Origin: Verrucomicrobiota bacterium | Lineage (GTDB): Bacteria > Verrucomicrobiota > Verrucomicrobiia > Limisphaerales > JACRJZ01 | Direction: 5' to 3' | DNA length: 64,000 nucleotides | NCBI GenBank assembly: GCA_016219875.1 | Contig: JACRJZ010000010.1 | Location: forward strand, 1 to 64,000 | Shown: positions 1 to 8,647 of the stretch, in pieces | Layout of the letters: each line of letters starts with the position of its first letter | How positions within the stretch are numbered: position 1 is the stretch's first letter | The notes under the pieces: generated by a model | What the model was told of the DNA's origin: nothing | Database searches by the model: none | What the model saw: the letters and a program-made list of their open reading frames with translations, nothing else | Position numbers and translations under genes: made by a program

Positions 1-138
1 CCACGGCGTAGAAGCGATGCGCGTGAATGGCCCTCGGAGAGCCGGATGCGGGAAAACCGCCTGTCCGGTTCGATGAGGGGCGGAGCCAGACGGTCATTGG
101 CCGCGTGCCTTTCAACCCGTCGGCTCCGCCTACTCTAC
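1..138 (+). mobile_element. Group II intron, 3' end (domains V and VI)
   Basis: Positions 39-71 fold as a domain V hairpin: an 8-bp base starting GAGCC (with the AGC triad) pairs with the end TCCGGTTC, and a short upper stem is closed by a GAAA-type loop. Positions 72-138 fold as domain VI: a 9-bp stem (79-87 with 122-130), a G-U pair, an unpaired A at 132, then GAG/CTC pairing. The bulged A lies 7 nt from the predicted 3' end AC at 137-138, as expected for the lariat branch point. The intron-encoded reverse transcriptase, if present, would lie left of the window. The coding match to dndC on the other strand ends exactly at 139, which independently supports the junction. Confidence 0.85.
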
Positions 139-742
139 TGAAAATCCAGCAACCTTTATGGTCAGCGTGAGGCGAGAGGCGGCCCTCAGCTTTGGCCTGG
201 TGCTTGGCAATGTTCGCGGCGCGTGCGGCAGATTCTGATCGCCGGACGCCCAAGAGCAGGATCGCCTCTCCATTGCGGGTCACAAGTTCTCGAATGAAAC
301 GGGAAGTTGGGCGAATCTTCATGCGATCTGTACACCACCGGAATGTGCGATTCGGCGCCGGATAGCCCTTTCCCAGCAGATTCACCCAGAACGACTCCTC
401 GACGAGCGGATGGGTTCTCACCACTTCGACCGGAACCCGCAATGCCTCGATGTTGTCGGCAATGTGGGCCAGAATCCTGTTCACGAACTCCTGGAAGACG
501 GGCGACTCGACGAGCGTGTCGTTGCTTACGAGATAAACCCGCCGCTGCCGCTGATCGGGCGCGACGGCGAGCAAGCACTCCAGCACAAGATGTGCGAGGA
601 GGGTGGAGTCCTTGCCGCCGGAGAAACCGACGATCCAAGGTTTGCTGTGCGGCTGGAGGTATTCGTCCCGAAGCTCGCGCCGCACGGCGCGCAACTTCTC
701 AACGAGTGCGTCCAAATCCGTCTTTGTCTGCGTTTCAGACAT
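139..742 (-). pseudogene. dndC: DndC-like DNA phosphorothioation protein, N-terminal part, cut by a group II intron
   Basis: Reading leftwards from the ATG at 742 gives about 201 codons. They contain the PP-loop SGGKDST near residue 37 and the segment FRWCTDRMKIRPTSRFI typical of DndC, the ATP-dependent PAPS-reductase-like enzyme of the dnd DNA phosphorothioation pathway. The frame is open to 139, ending ...HKGCWIF, where intron sequence begins. The intron is in the opposite orientation, so it cannot be spliced from dndC mRNA and the gene is expected to be inactive. DndC proteins are usually around 500 residues; the rest must lie beyond the intron. No dndB lies upstream (right side). SspD or another PAPS-reductase-like protein is a less likely alternative. 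Confidence 0.8.
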
Positions 743-802
743 GAGCTGAGGTCAATGCGTGCTCAGCTCTGTCGGGGAGGGCTTGTTCCTGCGGAAGGAT
801 GT

Positions 803-938
803 CGTGCCTGAAAAGCGAAGGGGCGTGACCTACTCACGCCCCGTAACAGGCACTGGCATGCCTTCCAAGGAACGCTTTCAGGCACGCCCGAGTGGGCGTG
901 CCTGAAAGCGCCGTCCTTGGAGTGAAACTGCCAGTTTC
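803..938. repeat. Compound inverted-repeat element
   Basis: A perfect 17-bp stem (873-889 with 894-910, 4-nt loop) lies inside a second pair, CCAAGGA (865-871) and TCCTTGG (914-920). The stem motif GTGCCTGAAAGCG occurs once more at 804-817 with one extra A. A separate hairpin GGGGCGTGA/TCACGCCCC lies at about 820-842, and a 7-bp palindrome GAAACTG/CAGTTTC at 924-938. It sits just upstream of dndC and could be a structured RNA, a mobile-element end or a terminator. There is no T-run after the long stem. Confidence 0.6.
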
Positions 939-1205
939 GTTACGGACAGCAGCCGAAGCTACGCGAAATCAAATTGTGTTGTGGTCGTCTATTTCATCAA
1001 TGTTTGTCTGACGGGCGGAGCGTAGCGCAGGCGGGGCGAAGGCGGCAACGGGTTTCCGGCGGCAGATTCGGCTCCTCACCCCGGCCCTCTACCTCGAAAT
1101 GGTCTTGGCCCACGCCCCTCACCCGGTCTGCGACCACCCTCTCCCGCTCCCGCGAGCGAGGGACATCGATCGAGGAGGAGAGGGAGAAACTCTGTTGGCC
1201 GGTTG

Positions 1206-1243
1206 GCCCAGGGCGGCGTCCGCAAGGCGGACTTGCCCTGGGC
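1206..1243. repeat. Nested hairpin repeat
   Basis: Stem GCCCAGGGC (1206-1214) pairs with GCCCTGGGC (1235-1243), and GTCCGC/GCGGAC pair inside it. It is followed by TATTTTCTTT, so it could act as a rightward terminator, but no gene lies immediately upstream on that strand. A dispersed palindromic repeat is more likely. Confidence 0.5.
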
Positions 1244-1452
1244 TATTTTCTTTCGCCCCGATGGGGCTTCAGGTTGCGGCGGTTGGCGAGGGGCCAACCG
1301 GTGGCGGAAAGCGATCCTTCGGAACCGGGACAAGGACGCGGGCAAAGCCGGATTTCAGATCGCCGTCGTCGAAGAAATTGTGGACCAGTCCAGCCGCTCA
1401 GCCGCCAATTGTGAATGACTGGCGGGCTGGTTTCTGGTTCCCTTCCCCGCGC

Positions 1453-3135
1453 ATGATAACGCTGGCCGAACTCAAATTGCATGTGCTTGAGAATACGAGC
1501 ACACGCACATCACTCCTCCTCGTCGCCCTGTTGCTGGCTCCGCTGGCTGCACGGCACGCCGTCGGTGCCGAGTCGAATCCCGAAGTCGGCAAGGTCACCC
1601 CGCACTCGCAAGGGCTGCACGGCTACATCGGATTTGGCCACGAGAAGCTACCGCCGGAATCGGCCTACACCGCCGGTATGGGTTTCTACGCCGCAGTCTG
1701 GCCGCTGGTGGATCAGCCACTGGCCAATTTCCAAATCGGCCTGCCCAGTTCGTGGATTCAACCCGACAACTCCGACAACAAGGACAAGCCGCTCGCGCCC
1801 GAAGGCACGCTGGCTCGCACATGGAAGCCGCGCGGGCCAACGTGGAGCAGCGTCTTTCAAACCGTCGAAGGCGGCTTGGGCTACTGGGCCGGCAACCACT
1901 TCCGCTACGGCCCGCCGAAGTTCAGCATGAACGCCACGCCGCAATGCTACGACTATGAGGTCGGCTCGCCCGGCTGGTCTTTCTTCTACCACAACGAGGC
2001 GCTGCCGGACCACCAGTTGGGCATCGCGCAACTCAGCAACCGCCTGCTCATTCCTCCCGACGCGCTGCCGTTCCAGGGCAATCCCAACGGCGAATTCCTC
2101 GGCTACACCTGGATGGCGCTGCCCTTCACCGATCCCACCACCGGTGATCCGCCGACCGGCGACCAAAGCTGGACCTGCTTCCTGAGCGCCGCCAACTTCA
2201 AAGGCCCCATCGCCTACTACATCCCGGAGACGTGGAGCAAGATCGCCAAGCTCTTCAACTATCCCTTCCTCCACGGGCGCGGTCTCGACGCGCGCCCCGG
2301 CGTCATGGGCGGCGGCGCGATGGAGATCAACACGGTGCCGCGCTTCGACGCCAAGGACGCGCAAGGCACGACCTACTCCAAGCTGCCGAAACTCCAGTGG
2401 CCCGTGGACGCCGAGGGCCGCGCCTACTTGGTGCAGGACGTGACCTATTACTCCAAGGCCGCGCTCTACGACGCGTTCAAGTCCTGGCGCGACGGCGGCT
2501 CCGCCTGCTCCGGCCGCTTCGACGAGAAAGGCGCCTTCAAGCCCAAGCTGAACACCCGCACCACGCGCTACGATCAGGCCGGGAAGAAGATGGTCGGCGT
2601 GGAACGCGCCTTCGACACGCGCATCTTCGACGGCAACGTGTGGGGCTTGCAGTGGTTCACCAATGACGTGGCCACGAAGGGTCTGTTCCCGCAATACTAC
2701 AAACACGTCGGCGAAGAGCGTGTTGCCGTGCCGGCGGCGCAAGTGCCGACGGAAACGAAGCTGCCCGCGCAGGAATTCAAACTGGCCAAACCGGGCGTGC
2801 CCTACACCTCCCCCACCGTTGGCGCGTGGGCCAAGCCCGGCCCAAAGCTCGGCCCGTTCACCGTGAAGCTCGTGGATGGTTCGGTCGTGACCTACTCGTG
2901 GTATCGCTTCGTGGACCAACCGTCCTTCCAGCAATACAACTGGAGCGCGGAGAAGAAGGCCAAGCTCCAGGCCTTCGTGGAAAAGCTCCACGCGAACTGG
3001 CCGACCGACCGCGACTACATGGCGCCGCCGACGCGCGGGAAGCTGGTTGCCCTTGATCCCGCCTTGCTCGTCACGCCCCCGCAGGGATTGGAGGCGGGCT
3101 ACGTTCCCATCGTCACGCGGCAGGCGAGCCAGTGA
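1453..3135 (+). CDS. Secreted protein of unknown function (560 aa)
   Basis: I do not recognise the family. The protein has an N-terminal hydrophobic stretch (TSLLLVALLLAPLAARHAVGA, about residues 17-38), so it is probably exported by Sec. The rest is soluble, rich in Trp, Tyr and Pro, and has no obvious repeats or catalytic motif. The frame is open further upstream, but that part is repeat-derived and low-complexity, so I place the start at ATG 1453; GTG 1483 is an alternative that gives a more compact signal peptide. It converges on uvrB with 107 bp between the stops. It stands alone between the dndC fragment and uvrB. Confidence 0.75.
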   Translation: MITLAELKLHVLENTSTRTSLLLVALLLAPLAARHAVGAESNPEVGKVTPHSQGLHGYIGFGHEKLPPESAYTAGMGFYAAVWPLVDQPLANFQIGLPSSWIQPDNSDNKDKPLAPEGTLARTWKPRGPTWSSVFQTVEGGLGYWAGNHFRYGPPKFSMNATPQCYDYEVGSPGWSFFYHNEALPDHQLGIAQLSNRLLIPPDALPFQGNPNGEFLGYTWMALPFTDPTTGDPPTGDQSWTCFLSAANFKGPIAYYIPETWSKIAKLFNYPFLHGRGLDARPGVMGGGAMEINTVPRFDAKDAQGTTYSKLPKLQWPVDAEGRAYLVQDVTYYSKAALYDAFKSWRDGGSACSGRFDEKGAFKPKLNTRTTRYDQAGKKMVGVERAFDTRIFDGNVWGLQWFTNDVATKGLFPQYYKHVGEERVAVPAAQVPTETKLPAQEFKLAKPGVPYTSPTVGAWAKPGPKLGPFTVKLVDGSVVTYSWYRFVDQPSFQQYNWSAEKKAKLQAFVEKLHANWPTDRDYMAPPTRGKLVALDPALLVTPPQGLEAGYVPIVTRQASQ

Positions 3136-3242
3136 CGAGCGGGTGAGGTCAGGTATTCATCAGCAACCACAGAAGCGCTGTGCAAGTGCATTCCCCGTAA
3201 ATTCGGACGATAACAGCCCAGCGTGTTCCTGTGAGTGCTGTG

Positions 3243-5495
3243 CTACCGCCGCTTCTTCCCTTTCCGGTAGCTCACCGCAGTCACAGCTTTCTCAGCGAGG
3301 GCTTTGGTGGGGCCGGTGGCTTGGCCGAACTGGCGCTTGAGTTCCTTGATCTGGTCGCGGAGGAGGGCGGCTTTCTCGAATTCCAGGTTGTTGGCCGCGG
3401 TGAGCATTTCTTCCTCAAGCTCGCGGACGGTTTCGGTCACGTCGAAGTTGGCGGCGGCTTCGTTCAGGACGGCGGCGGCTTGTTGCTTGGTCGCGTAGTC
3501 GCTGGAGAGGCTTTCCTCGATGGCCCGCACCACGCTGCGCGGGGTGATGCCGTGTTCGAGGTTGTAGGCGACTTGTCGTTGGCGGCGATACTCGGAGACG
3601 GCGAGGAACTTCTGGATGCTCTGCGTCTTCACGTCGGCGTAGAGGATGACCTCGCCGTTCAGGTGGCGTGCGGCGCGTCCGGCGGTCTGAATCAGGCTGG
3701 TGGCGCTGCGGAGGTAGCCTTCCTTGTCGGCGTCGAGGATGGCGACGAGGGAGACTTCCGGCAGGTCCAGGCCCTCGCGGAGGAGGTTGATGCCGACGAG
3801 TACGTCGAACTCGCCCTTGCGGAGGGAGCGCAGAATCTCGACGCGCTCGATGGCGTCAATCTCGCTGTGGAGGTAGCGGACGTTGATGCCGATGTCGCGG
3901 AGGTAATCGGTGAGTTCCTCGGCGGTGCGCTTGGTGAGCGTGGTGACGAGGACGCGTTCCTTCAGTTCGACGCGCTTGCGGGCTTCTTCAATGAGGTCGT
4001 CGATCTGGCCGCCGAGGGGTTTGAGGGTGATCTTGGGATCAATCAGGCCGGTGGGGCGGACGATGAGTTCGACGACGCCGGGGGAGCCGAATGCCGAATG
4101 CGGAATGCGGAGTGCGGAATTGGGGAGCGCTGGCGCCTCGCCTGCTGTGGTTGACGCCTCGCCAACCACTCCGGGAGTGGGAGTGGAAGCAGAATCCTCG
4201 GTGAGTTCCAACGTTGCGAGGCCAGTCGGCGAGGGCGCCGACTGGCTGCGCCCGGCGCGGGCGCGCTCCCCTTTTTCCGAGGACGCGGCGAGTCTTGCCC
4301 ACTCGATTTCCTGCGGGCCGGGCGTGGCGCTGACGTAGATGGTCTGGCCCTGGAGGCTTTGAAATTCCTGGAAGTTCAGCGGGCGATTGTCGAGCGCGCT
4401 GGGGAGACGGAAGCCGTAATCGACGAGCACGTTTTTGCGCGAGCGGTCGCCGGCATACATGCCGCCGATCTGTGGGACAGTGGCGTGAGATTCGTCGATG
4501 ATGAGGATGTAGTCCTTGGGGAAGAAGTCGAGCAGCGTGCTGGGGCGCGAGCCGGGCGGGCGTTGGGCGATGTGGCGCGAATAGTTCTCGATGCCGGAGC
4601 AGAAGCCCATTTCCTCCAGCATTTCGAGGTCGTATTCGGTGCGCATTTTGATGCGCTGGGCTTCGATGAGCTTGCCGTTCTTCTCGAACCACGCGATGCG
4701 CTCGCCCAGTTCCTCGCGGATGCTCAGGAGCGCGGGCTTCATCTTCGCGGCGGGCGTGACGAATTGTTTGCCGGGGAAGATCGTCACGTCGGGCAGGTCG
4801 GCGAGCTTGTGGCCGGTGAGCGGCTCGAAGCGTGTGAGCCGCTCGATTTCGTCGCCGAAGAACTCGATGCGCAGCGCGTCCTCGGTGTAGGCGGGGCAGA
4901 CTTCCACCACGTCGCCGCGCACGCGGAATTGGCCGCGCTCGAAGGCGATGTCGTTGCGGTTGTATTGCAGGTCCACCAGCCTGGAGAGCAAGACGTCGCG
5001 GCTCATGGCCAGGCCCACGCGCAGCGGGATGACGAGCGCCTCGTAATCTTCCTTGCTGCCGATGCCGTAGATGCACGAAACGCTGGCCACCACGATCACG
5101 TCGCGCCGGGCGAAGAGCGCGCTCATGGTCGAGAGGCGCATCCGCTCGATGGCCTCGTTGATGGAGGAGTCCTTCTCGATAAACGTGTCGGTGCGCGGGA
5201 TGTAGGCTTCGGGCTGGTAGTAATCGAAGTAGGAGACGAAGTATTCGACGGCGTTGTGCGGGAAGAAGCTCTTGAACTCGGCGTAAAGCTGCGCGGCCAG
5301 CGTCTTGTTGTGCGAGAGCACGAGTGTGGGCCGGTTCAGCTTGGCGATGACGTTGGCGACGGTGAAGGTCTTGCCGGAGCCGGTGACGCCGAGGAGAACC
5401 TGGTGCCGGATGCCGGACGCCAGCGCGTCGGTCAGCTTCGCAATGGCTTGCGGCTGGTCACCGGCGGGGGCGAAGGGGGAGACGAGGTCAAACAT
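3243..5495 (-). CDS. uvrB: Excinuclease ABC subunit B (UvrB)
   Basis: Helicase-fold subunit of UvrABC nucleotide excision repair, which verifies damage and recruits UvrC. Visible: Walker A GVTGSGKT near residue 39, the damage-probing beta-hairpin region [17 protein letters not shown], the SATPG motif, helicase motifs including TAGRAARH, and a C-terminal UVR domain ([20 protein letters not shown]). At 750 residues it is about 70 longer than usual. The excess is one low-complexity, repeat-derived insert at about residues 400-468, between [10 protein letters not shown] and [12 protein letters not shown]. The frame is intact. The start at 5495 lies 26 bp after the toxin gene stop, so transcription from the toxin-antitoxin module may run into uvrB. 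Confidence 0.96.
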   Translation of the reverse strand: MFDLVSPFAPAGDQPQAIAKLTDALASGIRHQVLLGVTGSGKTFTVANVIAKLNRPTLVLSHNKTLAAQLYAEFKSFFPHNAVEYFVSYFDYYQPEAYIPRTDTFIEKDSSINEAIERMRLSTMSALFARRDVIVVASVSCIYGIGSKEDYEALVIPLRVGLAMSRDVLLSRLVDLQYNRNDIAFERGQFRVRGDVVEVCPAYTEDALRIEFFGDEIERLTRFEPLTGHKLADLPDVTIFPGKQFVTPAAKMKPALLSIREELGERIAWFEKNGKLIEAQRIKMRTEYDLEMLEEMGFCSGIENYSRHIAQRPPGSRPSTLLDFFPKDYILIIDESHATVPQIGGMYAGDRSRKNVLVDYGFRLPSALDNRPLNFQEFQSLQGQTIYVSATPGPQEIEWARLAASSEKGERARAGRSQSAPSPTGLATLELTEDSASTPTPGVVGEASTTAGEAPALPNSALRIPHSAFGSPGVVELIVRPTGLIDPKITLKPLGGQIDDLIEEARKRVELKERVLVTTLTKRTAEELTDYLRDIGINVRYLHSEIDAIERVEILRSLRKGEFDVLVGINLLREGLDLPEVSLVAILDADKEGYLRSATSLIQTAGRAARHLNGEVILYADVKTQSIQKFLAVSEYRRQRQVAYNLEHGITPRSVVRAIEESLSSDYATKQQAAAVLNEAAANFDVTETVRELEEEMLTAANNLEFEKAALLRDQIKELKRQFGQATGPTKALAEKAVTAVSYRKGKKRR
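4082..4296. repeat. Repeat-derived in-frame insert within uvrB
   Basis: About 210 bp that UvrB homologues lack. It contains a run of near-direct words (GAATGCCGAATGCGGAATGC at 4089-4108, continuing to about 4118). Related words recur in the histidine kinase gene (21887-21907), and differently worded AATCCGCAATC runs occur at 25989-26023, 49929-49950 and 59111-59127. It also holds GC-rich stretches that look like two further repeat types. It encodes a Ser/Pro/Ala-rich linker without a stop. Confidence 0.75.
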
Positions 5496-5521
5496 GAGGA
5501 AGTAGATCCAGGTTGCCTCAA

Positions 5522-5815
5522 TTAAAGCAACTCTGGCTCCTGCCTTGCGGAATGCCAGTAATCTAAAACCTCCACAACCTGTTCACGCTCCTTGACCCGG
5601 TAGTAAATGAAGTAAGGCTTGCAGAGCAGGCGGCGCACACCGGGCCGTTTGCGGTAGGGCGATCCCACTTCAGGGAAATCCCCCAATAACTGCGCCTGGT
5701 CAATCAGCCGCATCCCGAAGCGTTCGGCTGCGCTTGGATTGTCGCGGGCGATGTAGCGGACGATCTCCTCCAGCCGCTCTATGGCCTGCGGCGAGAGAAT
5801 TACTTTGAAGCCCAT
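5522..5815 (-). CDS. RelE/ParE-family toxin
   Basis: This 97-residue protein has the pattern of the ParE/RelE superfamily: N-terminal strand and helices ([29 protein letters not shown]), then the [28 protein letters not shown] core with conserved Arg and Tyr, and a C-terminal VLDYWHSAR strand. Family members act on gyrase (ParE) or ribosome-bound mRNA (RelE); sequence alone does not decide which. Its start overlaps the end of the upstream antitoxin gene by 16 bp, a standard arrangement. It lies between full-length uvrB and a uvrB 5' fragment. Confidence 0.88.
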   Translation of the reverse strand: MGFKVILSPQAIERLEEIVRYIARDNPSAAERFGMRLIDQAQLLGDFPEVGSPYRKRPGVRRLLCKPYFIYYRVKEREQVVEVLDYWHSARQEPELL

Positions 5816-6024
5816 TGCCGCACCATCCCTCGCGCCTGGTCGATCGGCACGCCCAAACCCGCGTCCAGTTGCCGGGCCGCCTTGTCCAACGACGCCAGCA
5901 AAGCCGCCTCTTCTTGCGGAGACATCTCTGACTCCTGCTGCGACGAAAGCCAGGCTGACAGCGCCTTCTTCTCCGTCGCGGGCAGTCCTTCAATCGCCTG
6001 CTGAATTTCTGTCATCGTGCTCAT
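5800..6024 (-). CDS. Antitoxin of the ParE-type pair
   Basis: A 74-residue acidic helical protein starting [22 protein letters not shown], the 'addiction module' helix pattern of antitoxins paired with ParE toxins. The C-terminal part (residues ~35-74, [21 protein letters not shown]) would wrap the toxin. I chose ATG 6024; ATG 6015 is possible. The frame stays open upstream to 6285, but that part overlaps the uvrB fragment and is not protein-like. The DNA-binding part is not obvious, so autoregulation cannot be asserted. Confidence 0.82.
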   Translation of the reverse strand: MSTMTEIQQAIEGLPATEKKALSAWLSSQQESEMSPQEEAALLASLDKAARQLDAGLGVPIDQARGMVRQWASK

Positions 6025-6071
6025 GGCGGGAATATGAACTGGGGCGAGAATCCCGGCAACCCTCGTTTCGA

Positions 6072-6217
6072 TTGGGGACGGTGAAGGTCTTGCCGGAGCC
6101 AGTGACGCCGAGCAGCACTTGATGCCGGATGCCGGAGGCCAGAGCGTCGGCGAGCTTCGCAATGGCTTGCGGCTGGTCACCGGCGGGGGCGAAAGGTGAA
6201 ACAAGGTCAATTGCCAC
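6072..6217 (-). pseudogene. uvrB 5' fragment (second, diverged copy)
   Basis: From GTG 6217 the translation is [20 protein letters not shown] and continues through Walker A GSGKTFTV. This matches the first ~48 residues of the complete UvrB, then leaves the frame. Over about 130 bp I count roughly 14 nucleotide differences from 5359-5492, mostly synonymous. The fragment therefore derives from a uvrB that was functional and separate for some time. It starts 9 bp after the ATPase stop codon, and similarity ends just before the toxin-antitoxin pair. Confidence 0.85.
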
Positions 6218-6226
6218 GGCAAAATC

Positions 6227-8647
6227 TTACTCCACCCGAACCAGTCGAGTTTTCGCACAGCGGCACTGAAACCCACCTTTCCCATCGTAGCGGGTGAACT
6301 CAGAGCACACCTTGCATCTGACCAATTCTTCCACTGTCACCCAGTCAGCAACCAAAGTCTTGATTTCGCTCGACTGTATCGCTGCTTCAGGATTCTTGCA
6401 GTGGATAGTCCAATTCCGATAGGCGTTGTCTTGAAAGATGCGCGCAACAGCTTGGGTCAAGGGATGGGCTGGTTTCAACTTCTCCTGAACACGCACTCGG
6501 AAGCGGTCGAGCAATGTGTCGAGCGTATATTCGCTTCGCCGGCTGAACTTTACTTCAACCTCAAACGCCTCGCATAGTTCCTGCATCACGTCCTCCAAGT
6601 ATCGCGCGAAAAGTTGCCCAGCTTCATCCGCCTCATCACGGCCCAAAGCCGCGTGAACTCGCTCCATTGCGCCCGAAGCTGGCGAGACAGTTGGACCAAC
6701 GCCGAAACTGTAGTTCGTGAAGTTGAAGCGCTTCCAAGTGCTGAGGTGCCGATGCAGCAAGTCGCGCCAGAACCGGTCGTGCGTGAGAAGTAATACTTGG
6801 TGCTCCTTCAGATGGTCCTTGATCAATTCAATGAGTTGAGGTCGCTTGTAGGCATCGAAGCTGTTGACCACATCGTCAAGGATCAGGAACCGACATTCCC
6901 TGTTGAAATGAGTGGTGGACGCGAGAAAGACGGCCAGACCGAAACTGCTGAGTTGCGACTCGCTGAGATACTTGTGGGCAGGCTGGATCGGAGTCCCATG
7001 AAAAACAACCTCGAGGACCACTGATCGATCTTGGTCTGTGAGGAGTCTCAACGTGGGCGCGCCCAAGGCATCGGTGTGTCGTTCAAGGAACCCGAAGAAT
7101 TCTTTGACCCTTTCCGAAATCTCTGCAAACCGCCTCTCAACGTCTGCGAGGCAACTTGAAACGTAACCGTCAACAAGCGCGACAAATTTATTCAGGACTT
7201 CTCTGGCCTTTTTCTCCTCCTCGGCTCGCGTTCTCAATTCCTCGAGCAGTTTTAGCCCACCGGTCACGAACTGAGCATCAGCGACAAGCTTTGTTCGGGC
7301 GGTGTCCTTGTCCAACGCGGCTTTGCGATCAGAGGTTTCTTTCAGTAGAGCCTTCTTTGCCTCATCGAAGCTGGCATACGACGCCACCAGCGACTCGCGC
7401 TCCTGCTTCAGTCCGCTGATGACCTCGTCCGTTATGGCCGAACTGTCGAATGCGAGCAAACCGCGCAACCGCGAGAGTGCTTCGTCCACTTCTTGGGCGG
7501 TTTCCCGGAATCCACGGAACGCAGGTTCACTCAGCTCCGGTTTCGCCGAGTCGAGGATCGCTTCGAAGGTTTGGGCCAGCGCCTTCTGGCCGGTGAGCGT
7601 CCGATTCAGAACCTCGCGAGCAGATTTCAGGTTCGACAAGAGTTGTTCAAGGTGGCGCATTCGAGCCAGTTCCCCTCGCACATGGTTCGTGAGATTGCCC
7701 TCGAACGCCTTACCACAAAGGGGGCAGGTACCTGTCGGTGGAACTTTCGAGAGAAGATCGTTTGCTGCCTGAAAAAGAGGAATCAAGAGTTGAGCGCCCA
7801 AGTGTTCCTTTTGCTCAGCCTTCAGATTTCCCGCGGCATTACCCAGCTCTTCGATCTGAGTCGCCAAGGCAGGCGGAAGCACGCACGCCTTGGTTGCTGT
7901 CTCGATCGTTTGCAGTTCTGCCAGTTTCTTTGCCTTCGGATCGTTTGCGACGGCTTGAGCGAGCTTCCCCTTCGAGACATGGACACTTTCGGCGGTCGGC
8001 TCCGTAGGGAAACCGTAGCTTGCGCATGTTTGCACCAGCCTCTTCAGAGCTGACTCCTCGGTGGGCTGCGAAAGGCCAAAATGCTGGGCCAGTCGGCTCC
8101 GTGTGTCTTCCTGAAGGTCCCGTAAGCGGCTGACCTCGGCCTCAAACTGCGTCTGAACCCGCCGCAAAGCCTTCTGATACTCCATCTGAGGGACGAAGCC
8201 CATCAACGACGCGAGAGCATCGTAACGTTCCGCCTTCCTCAGCAGGACAAAGCGAGTCAAGTCGCCGTAGCGAATATGACACGGATGAGTGATCAGTTTT
8301 CGAGCGGCGGCCAGATTGCCACGCACCTTTGGAATCGTCTTCCTGTTGTGATCGAACACAAGCCCAACCGTGCCGATGGCTGCGTCTGAGAACTCCACCT
8401 CTACGAATGTGGCACCCGCCTTCGCGGCCATGTGTGGGTACGCGCCTTCTTCTGCGCCTTCCCGCGCCAGATGTTGGATTCTTCCTGTTGTGAGCCACTC
8501 CCACGCGTCCGTGAGGGAACTCTTTCCGGTGCCGTTTGCACCATAGAGAACAACCGACTGAGGCGTTGTACCTTTGAGGAAGTCAATCTCCAACGGAGCG
8601 AGGATTCCCCGAAATCCGGAAACGCGAATCTTCTTAACCGTGGTCAT
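6227..8647 (-). CDS. Zinc-hook ABC/SMC-like ATPase with C-terminal HEPN-like motif and Cys4 cluster
   Basis: About 806 residues. In order: Walker A GANGTGKS (36-43); a coiled-coil-like region with CPLC (308-311), like the zinc hook of Rad50 or RloC; a second coiled coil; an ABC-signature-like LSESQLSSFG (from 561); Walker B LILDDV with D591-D592; H-loop LLLTHD (about 619). A helical C-terminus follows, with RNWTIH (R744-x4-H749), which fits the Rx4-6H motif of HEPN ribonucleases, then C778-x2-C781-x13-C795-x-C797. The architecture resembles RloC, a zinc-hook ATPase with an anticodon nuclease domain, but the zinc ribbon is extra; HEPN assignment is inference. ATG 8647 has GGAGG at good spacing; 8650 is possible. 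It is the last gene of the restriction-modification operon. Confidence 0.8.
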   Translation of the reverse strand: MTTVKKIRVSGFRGILAPLEIDFLKGTTPQSVVLYGANGTGKSSLTDAWEWLTTGRIQHLAREGAEEGAYPHMAAKAGATFVEVEFSDAAIGTVGLVFDHNRKTIPKVRGNLAAARKLITHPCHIRYGDLTRFVLLRKAERYDALASLMGFVPQMEYQKALRRVQTQFEAEVSRLRDLQEDTRSRLAQHFGLSQPTEESALKRLVQTCASYGFPTEPTAESVHVSKGKLAQAVANDPKAKKLAELQTIETATKACVLPPALATQIEELGNAAGNLKAEQKEHLGAQLLIPLFQAANDLLSKVPPTGTCPLCGKAFEGNLTNHVRGELARMRHLEQLLSNLKSAREVLNRTLTGQKALAQTFEAILDSAKPELSEPAFRGFRETAQEVDEALSRLRGLLAFDSSAITDEVISGLKQERESLVASYASFDEAKKALLKETSDRKAALDKDTARTKLVADAQFVTGGLKLLEELRTRAEEEKKAREVLNKFVALVDGYVSSCLADVERRFAEISERVKEFFGFLERHTDALGAPTLRLLTDQDRSVVLEVVFHGTPIQPAHKYLSESQLSSFGLAVFLASTTHFNRECRFLILDDVVNSFDAYKRPQLIELIKDHLKEHQVLLLTHDRFWRDLLHRHLSTWKRFNFTNYSFGVGPTVSPASGAMERVHAALGRDEADEAGQLFARYLEDVMQELCEAFEVEVKFSRRSEYTLDTLLDRFRVRVQEKLKPAHPLTQAVARIFQDNAYRNWTIHCKNPEAAIQSSEIKTLVADWVTVEELVRCKVCSEFTRYDGKGGFQCRCAKTRLVRVE

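Larger units (their letters stand above)
743..1452. other. Non-coding stretch rich in hairpins
   Basis: This 710-bp stretch separates the dndC start from a rightward secreted-protein gene. It holds the compound hairpin element (803-938), a degenerate repeat with CTCACCCCGGCCCTC (about 1075-1195) and a nested hairpin (1206-1243). Open frames here lack coding character, and I see no convincing gene. Confidence 0.6.

Noticed and set aside
803..938. Retron msr/msd candidate from the compound hairpin
   Set aside because: No reverse transcriptase is visible nearby; the only retroelement trace is a group II intron end, which does not need this hairpin.
1099..1452. N-terminal extension of the secreted protein from ATG 1099
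   Set aside because: It consists of repeat and hairpin sequence, and a signal peptide begins only after 1453.
1648..2991. Long minus-strand open frame opposite the secreted protein
   Set aside because: It mirrors the codon usage of the plus-strand gene, lacks any family pattern, and is Gly/Val/Ala/His-rich as shadows of GC-rich genes are.
4359..5525. Plus-strand open frame opposite uvrB
   Set aside because: Shadow of a certain gene; no recognisable domain.
5990..6217. 75-codon frame beginning like UvrB taken as a real gene
   Set aside because: Only the first ~48 codons match UvrB; then it leaves the frame and crosses the antitoxin start. Treated as a uvrB fragment.
6227..8647. Firm assignment of the ATPase as RloC
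   Set aside because: The hook, ATPase and Rx4H fit, but the R-E-H arrangement known from PrrC/RloC is not clearly matched and the terminal Cys4 cluster is extra, so I keep it as RloC-like only.
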